Below, one piece after another: positions 1 through 5,769 of a DNA stretch of 6,433 nucleotides; position 1 is the stretch's first letter; the number at the start of each line of letters is the position of its first letter. A program made the position numbers and the translations under genes. The stretch is from Phycisphaerales bacterium (GTDB taxonomy: Bacteria; Planctomycetota; Phycisphaerae; Phycisphaerales; SM1A02), in assembly GCA_022447165.1 (NCBI GenBank), contig JAKVBR010000098.1:1-6433 (forward strand). Reading direction: 5' to 3'. The notes under the pieces are model-generated. The model was not told where the DNA came from. It did not search any database and saw nothing but the letters and a program-made list of their open reading frames with translations.

Positions 1-492
1 GCTGTCGGGTAGCGCAACAAGAGAGTCATTGACAAAAACGTAGTCCCAGCCATTTTGCTTAGACAATTTCTTCGCAGACGTTCTGATTGATGCGTAAACT
101 TTTCTCATGCTTTTTGCTTCTTCGCGAACAGCGCGACGACGCGAATATTCAACTTGCGATTCATATTCAAGTGCTGCAAGTTGTTGCTCCTGCATCAGTT
201 CATCCCACTTCTCTGAGCCCGGCTGATACAACTCAAACTCTTGTTCGTAACTCTCAATATGAGAACGTCTTGATTTCAAACCGTTCTCCATATCAGTCAC
301 AATCGCTTGGACTTTTGCAAGTTCAAAAGCACGTTCTTCTAACGAAGAGAACACCCGTTCGATGTCAATGCTGACGACGACTGCTGGCTCAGACGGTGCA
401 ACTTGTTTTAATGCATGTGATTGCCATGCCATCATTCCTACAAGCAGGAATGCAAGCATGCTAAATATTCTAATTGTTGTTTGATTTTGCAT
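1..492 (-). CDS. OmpH/Skp-like periplasmic chaperone, partial (C-terminus outside window)
   Basis: Probable periplasmic holdase of the OmpH/Skp family, which keeps unfolded outer-membrane proteins soluble on the way to BamA. Only the first 164 codons are present; the frame stays open to the window edge. The protein starts MQNQTTIRIF, then has a hydrophobic stretch (about residues 10-23) and a likely signal-peptidase site near SHA-L (25-28). Next comes the family-type first strand VVVSIDIERVFSS (38-50), then a long charged helical region (about 52-145) of coiled-coil character, then a returning strand WDYVFVNDS (149-157). The segment 118-145 is strongly basic. It resembles the next gene upstream (507-1139) through strand one and the start of the helix, so the two are tandem paralogs. 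The start ATG (490-492) lies 14 bases after the stop of that gene, with a weak AGGG Shine-Dalgarno element, so cotranscription is likely. Family assignment rests on architecture and the paralog; no alignment was run. Confidence 0.82.
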   Translation of the reverse strand, partial: MQNQTTIRIFSMLAFLLVGMMAWQSHALKQVAPSEPAVVVSIDIERVFSSLEERAFELAKVQAIVTDMENGLKSRRSHIESYEQEFELYQPGSEKWDELMQEQQLAALEYESQVEYSRRRAVREEAKSMRKVYASIRTSAKKLSKQNGWDYVFVNDSLVALPDS

Positions 493-506
493 ATATAAAG
501 CCCTAT

Positions 507-1139
507 TTACCTATTGGAATGTTTTTCCCACTCTAAGTTCATGTGCGTCACGACTTGTTCAGTGATATCAATCTGACTGCTTGTGTACACAGCTCGTTGG
601 AATCCTATTTGTTCAAGCACTTGCGCTTCTCTTGAAACTTGTGAATTTTGAGCAAAACGAATTTCTCGCTCGACATCGCTTATGAGCACGATGTCGTACC
701 CATTCTCTTCAGAGATTGAAACGATTGCATTTTTGATTTTGATGTAAAGGTCGCGAAGCATTAATGACTTTTCATTATCAATTTGCGCTTCAGCGAAACG
801 TTGGTAACTCACGCCCTCAAGCATTAACTGCTCAAGCATGTCGCCAATCTCTTCCTTGTCTGCATCTTCAGCATCGTCATAACTTTCTCGCATCTCATCC
901 ACCTTCCCTTGCCGTGCATTCAACTCATTTTCAATCTTAGTAATGAGTGTTTGGAGCTTGGCTTCAGCATCGGCTTTCTCAGTAAGGTCACTGAGCACCT
1001 GGCCAATGTTAACAGTGACGACGACGGTTGGAGGTCTAAAGCGTGCAGTGGTCGCTGCAGCGCCATAACCAATCACAATCGATAAGAGCGTGACGGCAAG
1101 AACAATGATTGCAGTATGTTTGTATCTACTTGAAGGCAT
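507..1139 (-). CDS. OmpH/Skp-like periplasmic chaperone
   Basis: Complete protein of 210 residues, close to the size expected for OmpH/Skp proteins. It has a hydrophobic N-terminal segment (about residues 9-29) that could be a signal peptide cleaved in the Ala-rich stretch or an uncleaved anchor. This is followed by the strand VVVTVNIGQVLSDL (39-52), a long charged helix pair (about 55-142) and a returning strand GYDIVLISD (147-155) near the oligomerisation core. The C-terminal tail (about 172-210) carries a DIT..V..HMN.EW pattern (191-204). Helical arms are notably acidic, especially 82-105. In the family, three subunits form a jellyfish-shaped cage around unfolded outer-membrane proteins; that role is inferred here. 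The start ATG is supported by AGAGGA seven bases upstream. It sits 83 bases downstream of bamA on the same strand, which supports a role in barrel assembly. What remains unclear is whether it is soluble or membrane-tethered. Confidence 0.88.
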   Translation of the reverse strand: MPSSRYKHTAIIVLAVTLLSIVIGYGAAATTARFRPPTVVVTVNIGQVLSDLTEKADAEAKLQTLITKIENELNARQGKVDEMRESYDDAEDADKEEIGDMLEQLMLEGVSYQRFAEAQIDNEKSLMLRDLYIKIKNAIVSISEENGYDIVLISDVEREIRFAQNSQVSREAQVLEQIGFQRAVYTSSQIDITEQVVTHMNLEWEKHSNR

Positions 1140-1194
1140 ATGAAAATCCTCTGAAATGAGTAGTGGGTGTTTTGTAAATGGGGATTGTACGAGA

Positions 1195-1215
1195 TTACAC
1201 TTCCATTCGGTGTAA
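1195..1215. repeat. small inverted repeat after bamA
   Basis: TTACAC at 1195-1200 and GTGTAA at 1210-1215 are perfect six-base inverted arms around a nine-base loop, starting 7 bases past the bamA stop codon in the bamA-ompH gap. The stem is AT-rich and no T-run follows it on the minus strand, so it is not a convincing intrinsic terminator. It could be a weak transcript hairpin that tunes the relative level of the downstream ompH genes, or chance. Confidence 0.25.
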
Positions 1216-1222
1216 ACAGCAA

Positions 1223-3676
1223 TTAGAAGGGCAATTGGATACTAAAACTAAACGATTTCTTCACATCGTGGCTTTGTTTGAGGACGGGAAATCCAAAATC
1301 AAAGGCAAGAGGGACATTGCCAAGCTGGGGAATGTAGAGTCGCAGGCCTGTACCCAAACTTACGCGGTATTCGTCAAATCCAGGGTCATTTGTAACTGTA
1401 CCTGTATCACAGAAGAAGACCATCGCTAAGAATCGGTCGGCAACCGGAAACTCATACTGCGCCGTCAACAGGAATGCAAAATCTCCACCGATTGGCACTG
1501 TTGTACTGCCACCAGCCACCCTTGGCGTGCCTTTGGGAGAAACCGTTCGGTAGTCAAAACCTCTTAGCGTTCTACCGCCATAGTAGAACCGCTCGTATGT
1601 TGGCGAAGTGCCACCGAAGATGTATCCAACTCTTGCGTCAACACGAAGTGTCGTGTATCGACCGAGGAAGTCCTCATTGAGTAAGAAATATGTTGCATAG
1701 CGCAATTCCGCACGACTAAACGAAAAATCACCACCTGGAATGCCGAACTGATCAAAAGACAATTTTGTTCTTGAGCCCTCAGTCGGGCGATCTTTTGGCT
1801 CTAAGGTGTCACGAGAAACAGTTAGGCCAATTGAGTTTAATGACGCTGGACCACGATCGTTAAAAATTTCTTGGGGAACATTATCATTAAAGTCAGTCAA
1901 CTTCATGCGAAGTGCAGACATCGAAACCGATCCATACCATATGTCACCGAGTTTACGACCAATAGAAACTCTGCCAGACGTGCGATCTTGGGTGTAATCT
2001 TCATACACCCGCTGCGTCCATCCCGCTGAACCACCAATTGAATAGTCGGTATCTAAAAAGCGTGGATCAGTGAGACCAATTTCATACGAGAACAATTTAT
2101 CGCCTGGTTGTATTGCCATGTGAAACTGTTGCCCTGCGCCAATAAACGACTTGCCGTGAATAAGCTCACTGAAACTTTCTGGAAAATCCGCAATGTCAAA
2201 ATTTTGTTGATCAATCGAAATGTTACCAACGACGCCAGCATCACTCCCAGCAACAACACCAAACCCAACTGCCCCTGTTCGTGTCTCATCAACTTCAACA
2301 AGCAAATCCTTATAACCAGGGTTGTTTGGGTCTTGTGGCTGTGTTGTAATTCGCACATTTGAGAACAGCCTTGTTTCAAGCAACCTGCGTTGTGAACGCT
2401 TAGCTTCCGCAACGTTGAAGGGATGTCCGGGTTGGAGCCCAATCCGACCTCGAATCACCTTATCTTGCGTCACGTCATTACCCATTATTTCGATGAGACC
2501 AACCTTTGTGGGGACGCCTTCGGTGATGCGAAAAGTGATTTCAATTGCGTAACCTGGTTCTGCACGATATGGCACTGCAGTTGCCACATCTTGTTGAATT
2601 GAGCCACCCCCACCAAACATGTTTTGTTTGATACGTTCAACTGCTTGTTGACTAGGGTCAACATCAACTGTTCTTCCAAGGACTCCGTACGCATTATTAA
2701 TTGCTTGCTTTGCCTTGCTAATATCGACGTCTTTATAGAGATCTCCAACCGTTAATGGAATGAGTCCTTGAATCTGCTCTGCAGTTAACACAGTTGCTAG
2801 ATCCCCAGTTGTTTCAAACTCAACCGTAAAACCACCGATAGAGAATTGAGCCCCCTCAACAATTTCGAATAAAACTTTCGCTTCCTTATCATTCGGGCTT
2901 AGTGTGTCTACATAAGAGACTACAACATCTCTAAAACCATGATTGAGATAAAACCGTCTTAACCTCTCGACGTCTGCTTGGATGACTTGTTCGTTAAGTT
3001 CACCACGACGAAAAAATGGAATCGACACGTTTGAGTCGATTTCTGAAAGCAATTCGTCATCAGAAAATGATTTGTTCCCAGAGATTGCAATATCCCTGAC
3101 GCGAACACGTGGCCCTTCCATCACTCGATAAATCACAACCACCGATTCATCGATGGGGCGTCCAGTGAATTCATCGACATTTTTACCGTAGACTTCAATC
3201 TCAGGTACGACTTCAACAAGATAGTTGCCGCGCTCTTTGTACAAGTCCATGATCGCCCGTTTGCCACGGTCAATAGCATCTTCATCACGACCTAACCCCT
3301 CCATCACTGGCGTGACAGCAAGCAATTCCTTGTCACTCACCATGGAATTGCCGACGACAGCAACTTCGGTAATGATTTGGTGCTCTCGAAAAATATAAAT
3401 CACATGCATTGAGCCGTCTTCTTGAAGAACAGCCTCAGTCGTCACAAAGTTAAACTCGCCTAACTGGTTCAATGTATGCACATCGCCTTGGACAATCTCA
3501 TAATCAAAGGGTTCCCCAACGGTCGTTTGAATGAGGTTTTCAACTCGCTGTTCGGTGACTCGATCGAGCCCTTCGAATAATATTGCTGAGACTCGCCTTT
3601 CTTGAAGTGAGCTTGAAAGAGCGTTTGATGAGATAGATAGAATCAGAAGGATGATGGCAGTTGAAATGAGACGCAT
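1223..3676 (-). CDS. bamA: BamA, outer membrane protein assembly factor (Omp85 family)
   Basis: Central component of the machinery that folds and inserts beta-barrel proteins into the outer membrane. The 817 residues match the usual BamA length of about 800. A signal peptide (residues 1-20/22, core TAIILLILSIS) is followed by five POTRA-like repeats at about 27-98, 100-188, 189-275, 276-387 and 388-466, several opening with the typical strand plus GN turn (VVGN 107-110, ISGN 198-201, IMGN 397-400). The barrel spans about 468-817. It contains the conserved L6-loop motif LRGFDY (704-709), which locks inside the barrel in characterised BamA, an FFCDTG strand (754-759), and a C-terminal beta-signal with alternating F809, F811, I813, L815 and terminal F817. 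POTRA4 carries a glycine-rich insertion at about 341-375. No strong Shine-Dalgarno element precedes the ATG at 3674-3676; an ATG seven bases upstream is out of frame. It is first in a probable operon with two ompH-like genes, and divergent from gcvT. Confidence 0.96.
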   Translation of the reverse strand: MRLISTAIILLILSISSNALSSSLQERRVSAILFEGLDRVTEQRVENLIQTTVGEPFDYEIVQGDVHTLNQLGEFNFVTTEAVLQEDGSMHVIYIFREHQIITEVAVVGNSMVSDKELLAVTPVMEGLGRDEDAIDRGKRAIMDLYKERGNYLVEVVPEIEVYGKNVDEFTGRPIDESVVVIYRVMEGPRVRVRDIAISGNKSFSDDELLSEIDSNVSIPFFRRGELNEQVIQADVERLRRFYLNHGFRDVVVSYVDTLSPNDKEAKVLFEIVEGAQFSIGGFTVEFETTGDLATVLTAEQIQGLIPLTVGDLYKDVDISKAKQAINNAYGVLGRTVDVDPSQQAVERIKQNMFGGGGSIQQDVATAVPYRAEPGYAIEITFRITEGVPTKVGLIEIMGNDVTQDKVIRGRIGLQPGHPFNVAEAKRSQRRLLETRLFSNVRITTQPQDPNNPGYKDLLVEVDETRTGAVGFGVVAGSDAGVVGNISIDQQNFDIADFPESFSELIHGKSFIGAGQQFHMAIQPGDKLFSYEIGLTDPRFLDTDYSIGGSAGWTQRVYEDYTQDRTSGRVSIGRKLGDIWYGSVSMSALRMKLTDFNDNVPQEIFNDRGPASLNSIGLTVSRDTLEPKDRPTEGSRTKLSFDQFGIPGGDFSFSRAELRYATYFLLNEDFLGRYTTLRVDARVGYIFGGTSPTYERFYYGGRTLRGFDYRTVSPKGTPRVAGGSTTVPIGGDFAFLLTAQYEFPVADRFLAMVFFCDTGTVTNDPGFDEYRVSLGTGLRLYIPQLGNVPLAFDFGFPVLKQSHDVKKSFSFSIQLPF

Positions 3677-3770
3677 TCGTCATGGAAGGATACCGCGTAG
3701 TGCACCTGCTCACAACCTCAAGAGAGATAGGAAGTACAATGTATATCCTTAGTTTTGAGAAGGGATTGAC
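3677..3770. promoter_or_regulatory. divergent bamA/gcvT intergenic region, probable promoters
   Basis: This 94-base gap must hold start signals for both divergent genes unless their promoters lie inside the opposite gene. On the plus strand TACAAT (3735-3740) is a plausible -10 hexamer about 30 bases before the gcvT ATG, but I find no good -35 at 16-18 bases. On the minus strand TATACA (3745-3740) is a weaker -10-like match for bamA, also without a -35. GAGAAGGG (3757-3764) is the gcvT Shine-Dalgarno element, six bases from the ATG. The gap is too short and lacks the paired tandem domains expected for a glycine riboswitch. Confidence 0.35.
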
Positions 3771-4886
3771 ATGACAAACGCACAAACGCTCCAAACAACC
3801 CCATTCCATGCATATCACCTTTCAGAAGGTGCAAAAATGGTCGATTTTGCTGGATGGGAAATGCCTCTTCATTATGGCTCAATCATTGATGAACACCAAC
3901 AAGTCCGCAACAGTGGTGGACTTTTCGATGTTTCACACATGGGGCGTATTCGGTTCACAGGAAAAGATGCTTGCCGATTACTCGATCGATTGTGCACAAG
4001 GCAAATTCTAGGGATGGCGGATGGTCAAGCAAGGTACTCACTTGTTTGTAACGAGCAAGGCGGTTGCCATGATGATGTCCTTGTTAACCGAATCTCAGAC
4101 ACTGAATACCTCATGGTATGCAATGGCGCAAACCGCGAGAAAATCAATCATCACATTCAAGCAAACAAAGGCGATTACGTTTGCAAAGTCAATGACGAAA
4201 CGGAGTCAACTGCGATGCTTGCATTGCAGGGGCCGAAGGTCATGGATGTTATCAGTAGCGTTTCAAGTGAAGTACCAAACCTCAAGCGATATCGCTTTAC
4301 CACTAAAAATCTGATTATTGCTTCAGTCATGATTTCTAGAACTGGATACACCGGCGAAGATGGCGTTGAAATTATCTTGCCAAAGTCGTTTGCAAACAAA
4401 GCCCTCGAAATGATGCTTGCGAACTTGCCAGACAAAACAATGATCACGCCAGCAGGGCTTGGCGCACGTGACTCACTTCGACTCGAAGCGGGCATGCCAC
4501 TGTATGGACATGAGTTAACTGAAACGATTGACCCTATTTCTGCAGGACTAAAGTTCGCAGTCAAACTCGATAAAGGTATTGGCGACAATGAAGCCGAACC
4601 GTTCATTGGTCAAGATGCGTTGAATCAAATCGCAGAGAATGGCCCAAAACAAACATTGGTTGGGCTCACACTTGATGGAAGACGGTCCCCACGACAAGGC
4701 ATGGCTGTATTGAATGACGAGCAAGTGATTGGCGAAGTGACCAGCGGTTGTTTCAGTCCGACATTTGAAAAACCAATTGCGATGGCGTACATCGACAGCG
4801 AGTTTAATGGCGATACAGTCATGATTGATTTTGGACGCACGCAGTTGCCAGCAAAAGTTACGCCGCTTCCATTTTACAAACGTTAA
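3771..4886 (+). CDS. gcvT: GcvT, glycine cleavage system T protein (aminomethyltransferase)
   Basis: Transfers the methylene group from the aminomethyl-lipoyl arm of H protein to tetrahydrofolate, releasing ammonia and giving 5,10-methylene-THF. It acts in the cytoplasm. The 371 residues are full length for the family (about 360-375). Visible signatures are TTPFHAYH near the N-terminus (9-16), FAGWEMPLHY (26-35), FDVSHMG (52-58), GGCHDD (97-102) containing the expected catalytic Asp, SRTGYTGEDGVE (189-200) and GLGARDSLRLEAGMPLYGHE (229-248). The C-terminal barrel carries GEVTSGCFSP (321-330), and the protein ends PLPFYKR, typical of GcvT. A GAGAAGGG element six bases upstream supports the ATG. 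The genes for GcvH and GcvP, often adjacent in bacteria, are not next to it in this window: the downstream gene is convergent and the upstream gene is divergent bamA, so gcvT appears to be monocistronic. Folate-dependent YgfZ- or sarcosine-oxidase-type relatives are less likely given the full set of motifs. Confidence 0.96.
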   Translation: MTNAQTLQTTPFHAYHLSEGAKMVDFAGWEMPLHYGSIIDEHQQVRNSGGLFDVSHMGRIRFTGKDACRLLDRLCTRQILGMADGQARYSLVCNEQGGCHDDVLVNRISDTEYLMVCNGANREKINHHIQANKGDYVCKVNDETESTAMLALQGPKVMDVISSVSSEVPNLKRYRFTTKNLIIASVMISRTGYTGEDGVEIILPKSFANKALEMMLANLPDKTMITPAGLGARDSLRLEAGMPLYGHELTETIDPISAGLKFAVKLDKGIGDNEAEPFIGQDALNQIAENGPKQTLVGLTLDGRRSPRQGMAVLNDEQVIGEVTSGCFSPTFEKPIAMAYIDSEFNGDTVMIDFGRTQLPAKVTPLPFYKR

Positions 4887-5647
4887 TCGCGTAGCAACCG
4901 AATCTCATCCCTTAGGATTGCTGCAAGTTCATAATTTTCATGTGCAATAGCGCTATCAAGCCGTTCTTGCAAATCTGCCCGCTCAGAACGAGGCAGTTTG
5001 GGTAACAGCGCTTCTTTCATGCCTCTAAGCAACTGCGCCTCATTTGATTCTTCAAAGTGATCCCCAAGCGTTTCTTCTAACTCACGAAGTCCTGAATCGA
5101 GCGCTGCCATTGCGCCCTGTGAGTTTTCATTCGCAATCGCCCATTCAGCAGTCGCTCTCGCTTTGAGCGCAATCACTGCAGGTCTGAACTGCTCAAGTGC
5201 CTCCTTATCCTGTTGCTCAAAGGCATGTTGTAGGCACAAATTAAACAATCGTAAGTTATCCGCGCAATCTCGGATAACGAGTTCCCATTTGCTCAGCGCA
5301 AAGAGCGCCGCGGCACGGTGAGATCGTTGCACGCCTTCTTCACGAAGTTGTCTGCATGTTTCTGGGTCGAGCCCCTCGTGAACACCGTTTGACTCAACAA
5401 GATCGAGAAGTGATGGGTGTCCATCTTGTTCAACGCCATCTGGGCGACCTTCGAGTTCCATCTGAACAATTCCGAGTTCGATTCGTAACTGTAATACTTC
5501 ACGACCATCTTCCGCTTCAATGATTCGAACATTGAGCTTCCCTTCATCGTGAGGCCATGATTTCAAAATGTTGGAGATATCGTCCATCGTTACAACTGTA
5601 CTACCTTTCCTAGATTCACATTGAGCGAGAGCATCTCTGTCAATCAT
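4883..5647 (-). CDS. UVR-motif (UvrB/UvrC-type) protein, function unknown
   Basis: The last 30 residues (225-254) form a UVR motif, ERLDSAIAHENYELAAILRD, the helical hairpin through which UvrB and UvrC contact each other and which also occurs in McsA-like and other proteins. No helicase, nuclease or zinc-finger domain is present, so it is not UvrB, UvrC or McsA. From M21 the protein reads MDDISNILKSWPHD, then IQMELEGRPDG-like sequence (VQMELEGRPDG, 61-71), a pattern I recall from conserved planctomycete proteins annotated only by their UVR motif. Residues about 105-195 are predicted helical, perhaps TPR-like. The outermost ATG (5647) is reported so that no coding sequence is lost. Recognisable family similarity begins at the second ATG (5585-5587), which may be the real start; neither has a well-spaced Shine-Dalgarno element. 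Its TAA overlaps the gcvT stop, and it diverges from the sigma gene. Role unknown; a protein-interaction or stress function is conjecture. Confidence 0.85.
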   Translation of the reverse strand: MIDRDALAQCESRKGSTVVTMDDISNILKSWPHDEGKLNVRIIEAEDGREVLQLRIELGIVQMELEGRPDGVEQDGHPSLLDLVESNGVHEGLDPETCRQLREEGVQRSHRAAALFALSKWELVIRDCADNLRLFNLCLQHAFEQQDKEALEQFRPAVIALKARATAEWAIANENSQGAMAALDSGLRELEETLGDHFEESNEAQLLRGMKEALLPKLPRSERADLQERLDSAIAHENYELAAILRDEIRLLRD

Positions 5648-5727
5648 ATGACAATGTTCCGTTTATACGGTCTAGATTCCAAATGGTTTTCCAATCAAGG
5701 CTTCATTTAATGGTGAAAAAGCCCGAT

Positions 5728-5743
5728 TGTTCATTGGGGAACA
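5728..5743. repeat. inverted repeat TGTTC-N6-GAACA, possible operator
   Basis: TGTTC (5728-5732) and GAACA (5739-5743) are perfect five-base inverted arms spaced by six bases, ending 26 bases before the sigma-factor GTG. The right half extends to GGAACAT (5738-5744), and the same seven bases recur on the minus strand (5660-5654) just upstream of the first ATG of the UVR gene. Dyad symmetry with roughly one helical turn between half-site centres fits a dimeric regulator, but arms this short occur by chance. Confidence 0.3.
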
Positions 5744-5758
5744 TGAAGTATGCAAATT

Positions 5759-5764
5759 AGGAGA
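5759..5764 (+). promoter_or_regulatory. Shine-Dalgarno element fixing the sigma-factor GTG start
   Basis: AGGAGA lies five bases before GTG at 5770-5772, a near-consensus ribosome binding site at suitable spacing. An in-frame TAG at 5758-5760 and no other start codon between it and the GTG make this the only possible start, so the gene begins with a non-ATG codon. Confidence 0.85.
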
Positions 5765-5769
5765 CTTGT

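Larger units (their letters stand above)
5648..5769. promoter_or_regulatory. divergent UVR-protein/sigma-factor intergenic region
   Basis: A gap of 122 bases between divergent genes. On the minus strand TATAAA (5667-5662) resembles a -10 hexamer, with no -35 at standard spacing. If used, transcription would begin only about 8 bases before the first ATG of the UVR gene, which would favour the second ATG at 5585-5587. On the plus strand I find no convincing promoter hexamer pair ahead of the sigma gene. The region contains the inverted repeat at 5728-5743 and the sigma-gene Shine-Dalgarno element at 5759-5764. Confidence 0.35.

Noticed and set aside
87..374. 95-codon plus-strand open frame at the left edge
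   Set aside because: Antisense to the partial OmpH-like gene, whose frame is open through 492 and matches its neighbour paralog.
2053..2442. 129-codon open frame in another frame of the bamA strand
   Set aside because: Fully inside the BamA POTRA5/barrel coding region; no ribosome site or recognisable domain.
3677..3770. Possible glycine riboswitch upstream of gcvT
   Set aside because: Known glycine riboswitches precede gcvT in some bacteria, but this gap is only 94 bases and shows no paired-domain structure.
3766..3771. TTGACA, a perfect -35 hexamer
   Set aside because: It overlaps the gcvT start codon and no -10-like hexamer lies 16-18 bases downstream.
3540..3818. Minus-strand open frame of 92 codons spanning the bamA start, the intergenic gap and the gcvT start
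   Set aside because: It overlaps two well-supported genes and its translation shows no family features; a shadow frame.
4175..4606. 143-codon open frame antisense to gcvT
   Set aside because: It lies wholly inside gcvT, whose motifs are unmistakable. Its composition is what the complementary frame of gcvT would give.
5659..5670. CCGT-TTAT-ACGG inverted repeat overlapping the -10-like site of the UVR gene
   Set aside because: Four-base arms are too short to support as an operator.
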